NCBI GenBank assembly: GCA_024701455.1
Contig: JABXYP010000001.1
Coordinates: 810,001 to 874,000 of the forward strand
Direction of reading: 5' to 3'
Length of the DNA stretch: 64,000 nt
From: Bacillus sp. A301a_S52
GTDB taxonomy: Bacteria; Bacillota; Bacilli; Bacillales; Salisediminibacteriaceae
Of the stretch, positions 7,612 to 18,316 are shown one piece after another; the first letter of the stretch is position 1; each line of letters begins with the position of its first letter. The notes beneath the pieces are model-generated. The model saw nothing but the letters and a program-made list of their open reading frames with translations, had not been told where the DNA came from and did no database searches. The translations under genes and the position numbers were made by a program.

Positions 7612-10310
7612 TGCAAAAGAAAACAGCTCATATTATATCCCACTCCCATTGGGACCGGGAATGGTACATGTCATTAGAAGAACACAGGTATTATTTAATA
7701 AAGTTATTTGATGATCTGTTGGAGAAATTAGGAGAAGATGCTAACTTCCACAGCTTTCATTTAGATGGTCAGACGATCATGGTGGATGATTATCTCGAAG
7801 TCCGTCCAGAGAAAGAAGTGGAAGTGAAAAAATATATCCGGGAAGGAAGATTAATTATTGGTCCTTGGTATATTTTGCAGGATGCATTTTTAACAAGTTC
7901 AGAAGCGAATGTAAGGAACCTTCTTTATGGGATGAAAACAACGAAGGCTTTTGGACAAGAGGGGAATCTTGGTTACTATCCTGACACGTTTGGAATATAT
8001 GGCCAAGCACCACAATTATTGAAGCAGGCAAAAATCGATGTTGCAGCCTTTGGAAGAGGAGTGACACCGACTGGATTTAATAACCAGGTATTTCATCAAG
8101 ACAGTTATTCCTCACCGTATTCTGAATTAAACTGGGAGTCTCCTGATGGTTCCTCTATACTGGGGGTATTATTTGCTAACTGGTATTCCAATGGAAATGA
8201 GATTCCGGTGGAGACAGAAAAGGCAAAAAAATATTGGAAGAAAAAGTTGAAGGAATCGGAAAAATTCGCTTCTACTTCGAAACTCCTTTATATGAATGGG
8301 TGTGACCACCAGCCTCTGCAGAAAAATGTCACCGATGCGATTAAAGTGGCAAAAGAGCTTTTTCCAGAAGTAGAATTTAAACATTCCAGTTTTCAACAGT
8401 ATATCGAGGAATTAAAGGAGGAACTTCCGGAGAATCTGCAAACAATACAGGGAGAATTGCGCAATCAAAAAACAGATGGATGGTCAACCCTTGTAAATAC
8501 AGCGTCATCAAGAATTTACTTGAAGCAGGCTAATGACCGCTGTCAAACATTACTGGAACGGGTGTTGGAGCCATTAGGGTTGCTCATTTCTGATAAGAAA
8601 TTTCATCAAGACTTCACAGAATATTACTGGAAACTGTTGATGGAGAATCACCCACATGACAGTATTTGTGGCTGTAGTGTTGACTCTGTGCATCGCGAAA
8701 TGACTACTAGATTTAGCAAGGTAGAAAAAGGAGCTTTAAAGTTCGTGGAGGAGGAAGCTAGGGGAATGTCCACGGCCATTGATACGATCCATGAAAAGGA
8801 GGGCGCGATTCCGTTAGTAGTCTTCCAAACGTCCGGAATAGCAAGGACAGAAGTGATCAAGAAGAAGGTCGCAGTTAATAAAATATACTTTGACGAAATT
8901 AATTTTAAGGATATACCTGGGAAACTTAAGTGCGAAATACTACCTTCCTATATATTGGAACGAGCAGATCATTCGACAGTACCGGTTACGGTAAAAGATT
9001 TAGGGGTGAATTTTGGTTATGACCTTCCCCATGATAGGTTCAGAAGACCTTATTACGCTCGAGAAATAGAAGTTACCTTCTTATACCACTCATCCAATAC
9101 GGTGGGGTATGAAAGATGTTTCCTTGTTCCAATTGAGCAAGGTAACAAGGAAGAAGAGGAAGCTTTCATTTGGAAGGAGGACGAAACTAAATTAGAAAAT
9201 GAAAATATCTTCGTTAAGTTTCATGACAATGGCTCTTATACGTTAGTGGATAAACGATCTGGGCTGGAATATAACCAGCTTGGAATATTGGAGGATACTG
9301 GGGATATCGGTAATGAGTACATGTTTAAAGCTTCAGGTGATGATACCCGCGTTACAACAGAGAATAGTCATGTCACGATGAACGTGCTTGAAAACACGAG
9401 AGATATCGCTTCAATTGAAGTAACATCTTCCCTTTCTGTTCCTAAGGAGGCTGACGAGCGCTTAAACCTTGAAAAAGAAAACCTTGTTTGGCATTCAGAC
9501 CGGAAAGCTGGTAGAAGTGAAGAGATGGAACAACTAATAGTGAAATCCGTTATGACCCTAGAGAGGAAAGGGGAAGGATTGAAAGTAAAAATGACCATGA
9601 ATAATCGTGCGAAAGATCATCGTGTTCGTGTTCTATTCCCAATTGGTAGGAGTTGCTCTAACCATTATGCAGATAGCATTTATGAACTAGCGATACGTCC
9701 AAATAAGCCTGAAAGTCAGTGGCTTAATCCTTCTTTCGACCACCATATGCAGCGGTTTGTCAGCTTGAATAATTCAGAAAAAGGGTTAACTGTTGCTGGA
9801 AAAGGACTTCATGAATATGAAATTAAGGACGATAACACGATCGCCCTGACAGTATTAAGGTCAGTTGGTGAACTGGGAGACTGGGGCGTCTTTGATACCC
9901 CAGAAGCACAATGCCTTGGAGAGAATGAGGCTGAATATATGGTGATTCCCCATCAAAAAGACATTCTCTCATCTGGAGCCTATTTAACAGCCTATCATTA
10001 TCCATTAACATCAATTGTCATACAAACAAATCAAAAGAAAGGAAACGCCTCAAAAGTGAAAGAACTGTTCACATGGGAAGGCGACAAACTTGTTATGACA
10101 GCTTGCAAACCATCCCTTGATGGCGAAAGTATGGTGATGCGCTGGTTTAATCCTGGTAGTGAAACAGAACAACTCTTCCTAAAAGCGGAAGATGACAACT
10201 GTATTTATCGATCGACTATTTTAGAAGAAAAGCTAGATTTAGTTGGGGAAGGTACAGCTAACATCAAGGTGAAACCATATGAAATAGTAACGCTTTTAAT
10301 AGAAGCGTAA
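7608..10310 (+). CDS. GH38 alpha-mannosidase (first)
   Basis: A 900-residue cytoplasmic enzyme without a signal peptide. HSHWDREW (H12-W19) carries zinc ligands H14 and D16. GYYPDTFGIYGQ holds the nucleophile D126. HPHDSICGCSVDSVHREM is the conserved second zinc region of bacterial GH38. The size and motifs fit the MngB/streptococcal type that removes alpha-linked mannose from N-glycan fragments. It overlaps DUF624 by 4 bases and is followed after 39 bases by GH125. The second GH38 in the operon is of a different subtype, so the two probably split the alpha-1,2/1,3 linkages between them. Linkage preference cannot be read from sequence. Confidence 0.93.
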   Translation: MMQKKTAHIISHSHWDREWYMSLEEHRYYLIKLFDDLLEKLGEDANFHSFHLDGQTIMVDDYLEVRPEKEVEVKKYIREGRLIIGPWYILQDAFLTSSEANVRNLLYGMKTTKAFGQEGNLGYYPDTFGIYGQAPQLLKQAKIDVAAFGRGVTPTGFNNQVFHQDSYSSPYSELNWESPDGSSILGVLFANWYSNGNEIPVETEKAKKYWKKKLKESEKFASTSKLLYMNGCDHQPLQKNVTDAIKVAKELFPEVEFKHSSFQQYIEELKEELPENLQTIQGELRNQKTDGWSTLVNTASSRIYLKQANDRCQTLLERVLEPLGLLISDKKFHQDFTEYYWKLLMENHPHDSICGCSVDSVHREMTTRFSKVEKGALKFVEEEARGMSTAIDTIHEKEGAIPLVVFQTSGIARTEVIKKKVAVNKIYFDEINFKDIPGKLKCEILPSYILERADHSTVPVTVKDLGVNFGYDLPHDRFRRPYYAREIEVTFLYHSSNTVGYERCFLVPIEQGNKEEEEAFIWKEDETKLENENIFVKFHDNGSYTLVDKRSGLEYNQLGILEDTGDIGNEYMFKASGDDTRVTTENSHVTMNVLENTRDIASIEVTSSLSVPKEADERLNLEKENLVWHSDRKAGRSEEMEQLIVKSVMTLERKGEGLKVKMTMNNRAKDHRVRVLFPIGRSCSNHYADSIYELAIRPNKPESQWLNPSFDHHMQRFVSLNNSEKGLTVAGKGLHEYEIKDDNTIALTVLRSVGELGDWGVFDTPEAQCLGENEAEYMVIPHQKDILSSGAYLTAYHYPLTSIVIQTNQKKGNASKVKELFTWEGDKLVMTACKPSLDGESMVMRWFNPGSETEQLFLKAEDDNCIYRSTILEEKLDLVGEGTANIKVKPYEIVTLLIEA

Positions 10311-10349
10311 CGGATTAATTTTTTAATAAACTAACAAGGGGAATATGAG

Positions 10350-11687
10350 ATGACAACGGAGTACAAAAAAATTCCAGCATCCTTAAAAAGGGTTATAAAT
10401 CGAGTAAAGGATATGTATCCGAATGACAAAGAAATACAAAAACTGTTTGAAAATTGCTTTATTAACACCTATGAAACCACTTTAAAGGAAGATGAAGCGG
10501 GAACATTTGTCATTACTGGTGATATCCCAGCAATGTGGTTAAGGGATTCCTCTGCCCAAGTACGCCCTTATTTAACTGTCGCATCGGAGGATCGAGAAAT
10601 TGCTTCCATGCTCAAGCAAGTGATTGAGCGGCAATGGGCGTATATCCTTCATGATCCTTATGCCAATGCGTTTAATCGAACGGCAGATAATAAGGGGCAT
10701 CATCAGGACAGAACAAAAATGAGCCCTTGGATATGGGAGCGGAAATATGAAGTGGATTCCTTATGCTATCCGATCCAATTGGCGTATTTATATTGGAAGG
10801 CAACGAGAGACAATTCGATTTTAAACCCGACTTTGAAGAAAGTCGTGGAAGCAATTTATGAGGTTTGGAAGGTGGAACAGAATCATGAGGAGAATTCCCC
10901 TTATCTGTTTGAACGGGATGATTGCCGCGTTTCAGATACCCTACTTCGAAATGGCAAAGGTGGATATTCTGTCAAAACGGGGATGACATGGTCTGGATTC
11001 CGCCCCAGTGATGATGCGTGTCTATATGGTTACTTGATTCCTGCCAATATGTTTGCGGTAGTAGTACTAGATTACGCGAGAGAGATGCTAACTGTGATGA
11101 AAGAGACAGAACTAGCTGAAAAAGTCACGAAACTTTCCCGGGAGATAAAAGCAGGTATTGAAACATACGGGAAAGTTGATCACCCTGTATTTGGAGAAAT
11201 TTATGTGTATGAAACAGATGGAGACGGACATGTCAATCTGATGGATGATGCAAATGTTCCAAGCTTACTTTCCATGCCTTATCTTGGATATGTTGCACCG
11301 ACGGATCAAACCTACTTAAATACGAGAGAGTTTATTCTAAGTCGGCATAATCCTTATTACTATGAGGGGGGAAAAGCATCTGGAATAGGAAGTCCTCATA
11401 CCCCAGATCATTATGTATGGCATATTGCTTTAGCAATTCAAGGAATGACTGCCGTTGAAAGAGGAGAAAAGGATCGTATTTTAAATACGTTTAAAAACAC
11501 TCATGGGTCTACTTATTATATGCATGAGGGGTTTGATGCGGACAGACCAGAGAACTATACTCGCTCATGGTTTGCCTGGGCTAATTCCATGTTCAGTGAA
11601 TTTATTTTAAGCGAAATGGGGATCTATGTCCCCGGAAGTCCTTTAGAATGTCAAAGAGGTAAGGAGGTAGATAACCGTGTTTTATAA
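10350..11687 (+). CDS. GH125 exo-alpha-1,6-mannosidase
   Basis: The 445-residue protein has the hallmarks of GH125: GDIPAMWLRDSSAQV (about 56-70), WERKYEVDSLCYP (about 128-140), MTWSGFRPSDDACLYGYLIPANMF (around 215-238) and ASGIGSPHTPDHYVWH near 350. GH125 enzymes are metal-independent inverting exo-alpha-1,6-mannosidases, first described with GH38 in streptococcal and clostridial N-glycan loci. There is no signal peptide, so it acts on imported glycan. The GH38 gene downstream begins within its last codons, overlapping by 11 bases. It is the enzyme that makes the locus specific for N-glycan mannose. Confidence 0.95.
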   Translation: MTTEYKKIPASLKRVINRVKDMYPNDKEIQKLFENCFINTYETTLKEDEAGTFVITGDIPAMWLRDSSAQVRPYLTVASEDREIASMLKQVIERQWAYILHDPYANAFNRTADNKGHHQDRTKMSPWIWERKYEVDSLCYPIQLAYLYWKATRDNSILNPTLKKVVEAIYEVWKVEQNHEENSPYLFERDDCRVSDTLLRNGKGGYSVKTGMTWSGFRPSDDACLYGYLIPANMFAVVVLDYAREMLTVMKETELAEKVTKLSREIKAGIETYGKVDHPVFGEIYVYETDGDGHVNLMDDANVPSLLSMPYLGYVAPTDQTYLNTREFILSRHNPYYYEGGKASGIGSPHTPDHYVWHIALAIQGMTAVERGEKDRILNTFKNTHGSTYYMHEGFDADRPENYTRSWFAWANSMFSEFILSEMGIYVPGSPLECQRGKEVDNRVL

Positions 11688-14600
11688 GATCGAAAAGCTG
11701 CAAAATCGTGTAAACGAATTGGACCGCTACCGCTACCGTGAATCGGAGAACATTGACTTCTTCCGCGTGTATGAGCCGGAGATAGGGAAGGAGACAATTC
11801 TTCCTAACTCTTACACAGATAAAAAAATGAAAGTGAACGACTGCTGGCGTGGAAGGGATACGTATATTTGGCTAAACAAGACATTGGAGATACCGGCAGC
11901 CTGGTCAGGTAAAAAGGTAGTCGTATATCTTGATTTAGGACGGACAGGAGGAGGGAATAACTCTGGGTTTGAATCCCTTCTTTATGTGAATAAAGTACCA
12001 TTTCAAGGAGTGGATTCCAATCATCAAGAAGTGATTTTACCAGCTGATGCTGTGGAGAAAACAGTAGAACTTGACATTATGATGTGGTCTGGCTTGGAAG
12101 GTGGGGGTCCCCCGCAAGAGCAATATTACCGTTTGAAAGAGGCGTGGTATGGTTTTTTGGATGAAGAGGTAGATGAATTGTACTATAAATCCAAAGCCAT
12201 CGTTGATACTCTTGGGAGTCAAGATACGAATGACCCGGCATACGCTTCTTTACTTGCAAGTCTGGACACTGCTTTTAAAAAAGTGGATTGGTCGTACCCT
12301 GGAAGCGATCAATTTTATACCTCTCTTGAGCAGACGTTAGCCTTACTTAACAAAAGAATGGGAAAAATTGAAAAACACGATAATGTTACTATTCATACGA
12401 TCGGTCACTCTCATATTGACCTTGCCTGGCTGTGGCGAACAAAGCACACGAAAGAAAAGGCAAAACGAACATTTTCAACTGTTTTGAGATTGATGGAGCT
12501 GTATCCAGATTATACGTATTTACAAAGCCAGCCACAATTGTACGAATGGCTCAAGGAAGAGGAACCAGAGCTGTTTGAAGCGATTAAGGAAAAAGTAAAG
12601 GACGGCCAATGGGAAGTGGAAGGCGGCATGTGGGTAGAAGCTGATTGTAATATTCCGTCAGGGGAATCATTCGTCCGCCAACTACTCTATGGTAAGAACT
12701 TCTTTAAGAAAGAGTTTGGAAAAATAAATAAAATCCTTTGGCTACCAGATGTGTTTGGTTATAGTTGGTCATTACCTCAAATTTTGAAGAAATCTGGCAT
12801 TGATACGTTTATGACAACGAAAATTAGCTGGAATCAGTATAACCGCATGCCTCATGATACGTTTTATTGGCGGGGGATCGACGGGACGGAAATATTAACT
12901 CATTTTATTACAACACCAGAACCAGGAAGAGCGGAGGACTCTTGGTTTTATACTTACAATGGTCTCATCACTGCTCAAACAGTGAAGGGGATCTGGAAAA
13001 ACTACCGTGATAAGGAGATTAACCAAGATCTGCTTTTAGCCTATGGGTATGGGGATGGAGGAGGAGGAGTCAATCGAGAGATGCTGGAGTTGAAGAGGCA
13101 GTATAATGAGATGCCTAGTCTGCCGAAGATCACCGCAACGAAAGTAGGAGATTACTTTGAGAAACTGCATGATAATGTAAAGAACACTGATCAGTATGTC
13201 CACACATGGGACGGCGAGCTGTATTTGGAGTATCATCGTGGAACTTATACGAGCCAAGCAAAAATGAAAGAAATGAACCGAAAATTAGAGAATGCCTTAA
13301 GAAAAACAGAAATCCTATCCACATGGAACAGCCTTGAAAATGGTTGGAACCACTATCCTAGCATTGCCTTAGAAAAAGTATGGAAAATGGTGCTCTTAAA
13401 CCAATTCCACGATATTATTCCTGGCTCCTCCATTACTGAGGTGTATGAAGATTCCTATAAGGACTATAACGAAGTTGCTAGAATAAATAAGGGAATTGTT
13501 GAATCCCAGCAACAGGAAATAGTGCATGAAGCAAAGAATAACTTAACTTTCTCACATTTTCATCAATATCATAACCCAATTCTTGTAACAGTACCGAATG
13601 GCTACGAGAAACATAGGTTCGAAGTGGAAGGAACTAACCTAGTAAGTCAGGTAACAGCTAATGGAGAGTCCCTGCTATTAATTGAGAAGAGTAAACCTTT
13701 CGCCTTCCAGGAGATTCGTGTAAATAGAATAGAAAAGGAACAGATGAATTCAGTGCTCAGCCATGTCTCTCTGGAAGAACGGACATGGGACACCCCTTAT
13801 TACAAGATTCGGTGGAATGCTAACGGTCAGTTTACTAGTATTTTTGATAAGAGTTCCAACCGAGAATTAATTGAGGCCGGAAAAACAGGAAATACCTTAA
13901 AATTATATGAAGATAAGCCTTTGGCACATGATGCTTGGGATATCGATTTATATTATCAGGAGAAATATTCTACTATTGAAACATTCAAAGGGTGTAGAAT
14001 AATAGATAATGGGCCGTTGAGGACAACGCTTCATTTTAATTGGAAACAAGGAAATTTAGAAATTAGCCAACATATTCATTGCTATCATCATACTAAAAGA
14101 ATCGATTTTGAAACGGAAGTGGATTGGTCTTTGCGCCAAAACTTATTAAAAGTAGAATTCCCAATTGCAGTACGTACGACAGAAGCAATCTATGACATTC
14201 AGTTTGGAAATGTGAAGCGCCCAACCCATTGGAATACATCATGGGACATGGCGAGATTTGAAACTGTTGGGCATAAGTGGGCAGCCCTCGCAGAACCGAA
14301 TTATGGCGTCAGTTTACTGAATGATAGCAAGTATGGGTACGCCATTAAAGATAATGTTATCGCTCTTTCCTTATTAAAAGGTGCGATCCATCCAGACCCT
14401 AAAGCAGATGAGGGGATTCACCAGTTCACCTACTCCCTTTATCCATTCGCAGGTGTTACACATAAGCATGACGTAGAGCGGGAAGCAACCTATTTAAACA
14501 ACAAACTGGTGGCTACTCCTGGTGCGGTTTCAGTGCCGTTTACCGCGTCATTTCTCACGGTTTCAAGTGACCAGGTAATTATTGATGCAGTAAAGAAAGC

Positions 14601-14811
14601 TGAAGACAGTGATCACTTAATAGTAAGACTTCATGAAATGGAAGGAACACAGGTACAGGTTCAGTTGGGGAGTTATTATAATGTGAAACAATGGCGTGAA
14701 GTAACGTTAATAGAGGAGGAGTATTCATCTCCTCAGGGGGAGTTCACTAATGCCCCTATAAAATTAAACTTTACCCCCTATGAAATAAAAACAGTGGAAA
14801 TAGTAATCTGA
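11677..14811 (+). CDS. GH38 alpha-mannosidase (second, long type)
   Basis: A 1044-residue cytoplasmic GH38 of the Ams1/ManC type. An N-terminal domain of about 230 residues precedes the catalytic region, which begins HTIGHSHIDLAWLW with zinc ligands H246 and D248. The nucleophile is D358 in WLPDVFGYSWSLPQ. The C-terminal half is the all-beta domain of the family. The start is GTG 11677 with AAGGAGG 9 bases upstream; an in-frame ATG with a comparable site is not available. It is the last enzyme gene of the operon and is followed by a short hairpin before the two-component genes. Confidence 0.93.
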   Translation: MFYKIEKLQNRVNELDRYRYRESENIDFFRVYEPEIGKETILPNSYTDKKMKVNDCWRGRDTYIWLNKTLEIPAAWSGKKVVVYLDLGRTGGGNNSGFESLLYVNKVPFQGVDSNHQEVILPADAVEKTVELDIMMWSGLEGGGPPQEQYYRLKEAWYGFLDEEVDELYYKSKAIVDTLGSQDTNDPAYASLLASLDTAFKKVDWSYPGSDQFYTSLEQTLALLNKRMGKIEKHDNVTIHTIGHSHIDLAWLWRTKHTKEKAKRTFSTVLRLMELYPDYTYLQSQPQLYEWLKEEEPELFEAIKEKVKDGQWEVEGGMWVEADCNIPSGESFVRQLLYGKNFFKKEFGKINKILWLPDVFGYSWSLPQILKKSGIDTFMTTKISWNQYNRMPHDTFYWRGIDGTEILTHFITTPEPGRAEDSWFYTYNGLITAQTVKGIWKNYRDKEINQDLLLAYGYGDGGGGVNREMLELKRQYNEMPSLPKITATKVGDYFEKLHDNVKNTDQYVHTWDGELYLEYHRGTYTSQAKMKEMNRKLENALRKTEILSTWNSLENGWNHYPSIALEKVWKMVLLNQFHDIIPGSSITEVYEDSYKDYNEVARINKGIVESQQQEIVHEAKNNLTFSHFHQYHNPILVTVPNGYEKHRFEVEGTNLVSQVTANGESLLLIEKSKPFAFQEIRVNRIEKEQMNSVLSHVSLEERTWDTPYYKIRWNANGQFTSIFDKSSNRELIEAGKTGNTLKLYEDKPLAHDAWDIDLYYQEKYSTIETFKGCRIIDNGPLRTTLHFNWKQGNLEISQHIHCYHHTKRIDFETEVDWSLRQNLLKVEFPIAVRTTEAIYDIQFGNVKRPTHWNTSWDMARFETVGHKWAALAEPNYGVSLLNDSKYGYAIKDNVIALSLLKGAIHPDPKADEGIHQFTYSLYPFAGVTHKHDVEREATYLNNKLVATPGAVSVPFTASFLTVSSDQVIIDAVKKAEDSDHLIVRLHEMEGTQVQVQLGSYYNVKQWREVTLIEEEYSSPQGEFTNAPIKLNFTPYEIKTVEIVI

Positions 14812-14820
14812 AAACTTGAA

Positions 14821-14846
14821 AAAGAGACTAGTATCTAGTCTCTTTT
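14821..14846 (+). terminator. Short hairpin with TTTT after the second GH38 gene
   Basis: AAAGAGACTAG and CTAGTCTCTTT form a perfect 11-bp stem with a TAT loop, ending in TTTTCC. The T run is short, so it may only reduce read-through into the regulator genes. Confidence 0.6.
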
Positions 14847-14878
14847 CCCTGTTCGTTCACAAGTTAGGAGAAGAAAGT

Positions 14879-16615
14879 ATGAAAACATTAAGTTTTTTTC
14901 GAAGAATAAGCGGAAAATTATTTCACCGAGTGTTTTTTACCTACTCCACGATTATAATTTTAACAATGTCCAGCTTATTTTTATTTCTCTCCAATTATTA
15001 CTCTGATTTTATTGTTCAGAGAGAGATAGATAAACATGGAACGATTATAGATGAAATAAAATCACATTTTCATGAGAAGCATCAATTTGTATCCCAGGGA
15101 GTCCGCAATTTATATCTTGAGAAAGATTTAATACAAGACTTGGCATTTGCTTTACAGCATGATTATGAAGAATATATCGGCTACAGGCTCGAAAAATTTG
15201 CAAATAGTGATTCCTTTGTTCCGTACAATTTTGATATTTATGTGAAAAATTATTTTTCTAGAGATGACACCGTCGTTGCTCTGGATATTAAAAATGATAC
15301 TCTTGGTACCGAGTATTTTTATTTGTTTAATCACTTACGCTGGTATGAAAACACACAACAAGGAACAAGAAAAGATATTGATGGAAAGGGGAATTCGACT
15401 CTTTATACGGTTGATGAAATAATAAATGATCCTATTTACTTAGAAAGATTAGGTACACTCTCCATCCATTTTACCTACGAGAATGTTGAACGAATTCTTT
15501 CCCTTCGAGACGATACGATTCAAGGAACATTTCTCGTAACTGATGAAGAGATGAATGTGTATTTTCTGCATGGAGATTTAACGGAAGGTGTTTTAGAAGA
15601 CATCCGTTTTGGGACTGTACAAAAAGAGGTTAAGTTAGATGATTTATATTATATTCAAACATCTGTGGAACCAGTGAGCAATTTAATGATTACGTCCATT
15701 ATACCAAGAAAGGAATTGGCTTCATTATTCACCTATAAAATTACGATCTTATTAATCATTATCGTGTTAACTGTGATCGCCATTGTGTTACCTTACTTTT
15801 CTCTAAGGGGTCACTCGAAACGTGTGGATCATATTGTCACAAAAATGCGCAAAGTCCAAGAAGGTAATTTAAAGATAAAGATTGATACTAGACAAGGCAA
15901 TGATGATTTAAGTGTGATTTCAGAGACATTTAATGAGACATTAGATGAATTGAATAATTATATTAATAAGGTGTATACGTCAAAAATAAAAGAGAAGGAG
16001 GCGGAACTTGCAAGTCTTCAAGCGCAGATCAATCCACATTTCTTATATAATACGTTAGAAGCAATCAGGATGAAATCTTTAGCAGAAGGTGGTCGGACGA
16101 CTGCGAAGATGATCGTTCAACTATCTGAATTATTCCGCCATTCTTTACAAACAGCAGAATTAGTCACATTGGAAGAGGAACAAAATCATGCCCGGCAATA
16201 TATTGAGTTGTTTAGTTTTAGATTTCCAGAGCAACTTACCAGTTTTTTTGCAGGTAATGAAGAATTGAATCGTTATTTAATTCCACCCTTTATTTTACAA
16301 CCCCTTATCGAAAACTTTTTAATCCATGGCTTTAAACAAAATAGCAATGATAATAGGCTCGTAGTTAGAATGAAAGAAAAGGATAGCACCTTACTGATTC
16401 AAATTGAGGATAATGGAAAGGGGATTGGTGAAGAAACATTAGAACGGATTTTATGTAAGCTGGATAGGGGAGAGAGTACATCTGATTCAATTGGTTTAAT
16501 AAATGTAAATGAGCGGATCAAGTTAAAATATGGACAAGGTTATGGGGTGACGATAGAGAGTATTCCAGATGTTAAAACAGTTGTAACGGTGAAATTGCCC
16601 GTTATAGAGAGGTGA
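14879..16615 (+). CDS. YesM-type sensor histidine kinase
   Basis: The 578-residue protein has a first membrane helix (about 18-38), an extracellular sensor region (about 39-285), a second helix (about 287-309), HAMP, a His_kinase domain with the phospho-acceptor H387 in QINPHFLYNT, and a HATPase domain (PLIENFLIHG, EDNGKGIG, SIGLINVNERI). This is the YesM/LytS-like class that pairs with YesN-type regulators to control sugar ABC importers. The frame is open from 14816, but ATG 14879 has AGGAGA at the right distance and skips the hairpin. It probably senses N-glycan fragments, perhaps through the binding protein at 20343. Confidence 0.92.
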   Translation: MKTLSFFRRISGKLFHRVFFTYSTIIILTMSSLFLFLSNYYSDFIVQREIDKHGTIIDEIKSHFHEKHQFVSQGVRNLYLEKDLIQDLAFALQHDYEEYIGYRLEKFANSDSFVPYNFDIYVKNYFSRDDTVVALDIKNDTLGTEYFYLFNHLRWYENTQQGTRKDIDGKGNSTLYTVDEIINDPIYLERLGTLSIHFTYENVERILSLRDDTIQGTFLVTDEEMNVYFLHGDLTEGVLEDIRFGTVQKEVKLDDLYYIQTSVEPVSNLMITSIIPRKELASLFTYKITILLIIIVLTVIAIVLPYFSLRGHSKRVDHIVTKMRKVQEGNLKIKIDTRQGNDDLSVISETFNETLDELNNYINKVYTSKIKEKEAELASLQAQINPHFLYNTLEAIRMKSLAEGGRTTAKMIVQLSELFRHSLQTAELVTLEEEQNHARQYIELFSFRFPEQLTSFFAGNEELNRYLIPPFILQPLIENFLIHGFKQNSNDNRLVVRMKEKDSTLLIQIEDNGKGIGEETLERILCKLDRGESTSDSIGLINVNERIKLKYGQGYGVTIESIPDVKTVVTVKLPVIER

Positions 16616-16621
16616 CAAATC

Positions 16622-18163
16622 ATGATAAAAGTCATGCTTGTAGATGATGAACCGTTAATTCTGGAAGGGTTAAAAAATATCATTGATTGGGAATCATTTG
16701 GATTTCGAGTGATTGAAACGGCGAGGAATGGCTTGGAAGCGTTAGAGAAGTCTCGTGAAGTTTCATTTGACGTGTTAATTACGGATATTAAAATGCCGGA
16801 GATGACAGGTCTTCAGCTGATTCGTCATTTGCGAGATGAACAGAAAAGAATAATCGTCGTCGTACTATCTGGGTTTCAGGAGTTTGGTTTAGTGAAAGAA
16901 GGATTGCAGTTAGGGATAGAGAACTACCTACTGAAACCGGTTAAAGAAGAAGAATTAGTATCTTCACTCCAACTCGTTAAGGAGAAAATAAATCAAGCTA
17001 TTTTAGAGGAGAAATCAGCTTTAGTGTTAAGGGATCATACTATTTGGCGCTGGATTATTGGCAAAATGAGCTATGAAGGGGTAAGACAGAGAATGTCTTT
17101 TTATCCTGAGTTACAACTAACTACACCACTATGGATAGGCTTATTGAAAGTAGATGTGAACGAGCAGAATGAAGAGGGATGGCAGACTTGGAGAAAGGCC
17201 TTCGAATGTGAAGGAACTGCAATTACCGTTCTCACACCATCAGGTGATTTTCTTTTCCTATGGTTCAGGGTAGCTCCAGAAGACTTGGAAGAGGGGATAT
17301 CCAAAATACATCGACTAATTAACAACATAGAAAAGATAGAAGATTATGTGTTTGTTCACAGTAAAAAAATTGATAGCCTAAGTCAAATTCAGGATGTGTA
17401 TCGGGAATTAGAAATGGACAGTGAATTAAAGATGCTGCTTCCAGAAAAGGAACACAGTCTCGCTGAGCAGTTGTACAGTGCATCAGACAGGTATGATTCA
17501 TCGAAAAAATACTCGAGTAACTATGTGTCTCATGTGATAATGGAGCAACTTGCTAATCAGAATTATGAAGTGGTAAAGGCCTCCATGAAACATACGTTAT
17601 CTATGTTTGAACAAGATCGCCCGTTACTTATGAAAAGTGTTTTATTAGAGTTCTTTTTTCAGGTTAAGAACAGTTTTTCCTTGCATATTGATTATAAAGT
17701 TTATGTGGAGATGTTAACTAAAATTTTATATGTAGAAGAATTAACTGATGCCTTGAAATTAATCGATAATTGCCTTGATATGCTGGATACAAATTATTCA
17801 CAGCGAAATCAGGAATATAGCCCTATTATTCAAACCGTATTGAATTTTATCCATCAAAACCTTCCAGAGGAAATGTCTCTCAAAACATTAGGTAACAGCT
17901 TTCATATTAATCCTATTTATTTAGGACAACTGTTCCAAAAGGAGGTAAAGTGCTCCTTTACGAAATATTTAAATAATCTGAGGATTGACAAAGCAAAGAA
18001 ATTGCTTCTCTATTCCCATGAAAAAGCAGGTGTCATTGGGAAAAAAGTGGGCTATATGGATTCTGCCTATTTTTATAAACAATTTAAAAAGCTAGAGGGT
18101 GTCACTCCTTCCGAATGGAGAAAAAGAAACAGTGATTGGAGAGCAACTTACAGGAAAAAATGA
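16622..18163 (+). CDS. YesN-type response regulator, REC plus AraC domain
   Basis: The 513-residue protein has an N-terminal receiver domain with D8, D9 and the phosphorylation site D55 (VLITDIKMPEMTG), a long middle region, and a C-terminal AraC-type double helix-turn-helix (about 405-505, ending GYMDSAYFYKQFKKLEGVTPSEWRKR). It follows the kinase by 6 bases. Such regulators activate the neighbouring sugar-transport operon, here the ABC genes that begin 154 bases downstream. A terminator stem overlaps its 3' end, so the transporter has its own promoter. Confidence 0.92.
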   Translation: MIKVMLVDDEPLILEGLKNIIDWESFGFRVIETARNGLEALEKSREVSFDVLITDIKMPEMTGLQLIRHLRDEQKRIIVVVLSGFQEFGLVKEGLQLGIENYLLKPVKEEELVSSLQLVKEKINQAILEEKSALVLRDHTIWRWIIGKMSYEGVRQRMSFYPELQLTTPLWIGLLKVDVNEQNEEGWQTWRKAFECEGTAITVLTPSGDFLFLWFRVAPEDLEEGISKIHRLINNIEKIEDYVFVHSKKIDSLSQIQDVYRELEMDSELKMLLPEKEHSLAEQLYSASDRYDSSKKYSSNYVSHVIMEQLANQNYEVVKASMKHTLSMFEQDRPLLMKSVLLEFFFQVKNSFSLHIDYKVYVEMLTKILYVEELTDALKLIDNCLDMLDTNYSQRNQEYSPIIQTVLNFIHQNLPEEMSLKTLGNSFHINPIYLGQLFQKEVKCSFTKYLNNLRIDKAKKLLLYSHEKAGVIGKKVGYMDSAYFYKQFKKLEGVTPSEWRKRNSDWRATYRKK

Positions 18164-18192
18164 CCTTTGAGTTGCTCTTCTTTTTTATTATT
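18140..18192 (+). terminator. Terminator after the response regulator
   Basis: AGAGCAACT (18140-18148, inside the coding end) pairs with AGTTGCTCT (18170-18178) and is followed by a T-rich tail. Confidence 0.75.
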
Positions 18193-18256
18193 TTATAACA
18201 GCAATATTGTGTATTTATTTTAGCCATTAAATCTAAGCTATCTCAACTTTTTAATT

Positions 18257-18276
18257 TGTAAGGGTTTTCATATAAT
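18257..18276 (+). promoter_or_regulatory. cre-like site fused to the -10 of the ABC-importer promoter
   Basis: TGTAAGGGTTTTCA (18257-18270) differs from the cre consensus by one base and is followed at once by TATAAT (18271-18276). CcpA bound here would block RNA polymerase. No clear -35 is seen, which is expected if the response regulator activates this promoter. Confidence 0.5.
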
Positions 18277-18316
18277 TAAATTAAAGAAGGAAGTCAGATT
18301 TGGAAGGAGGAAGAAG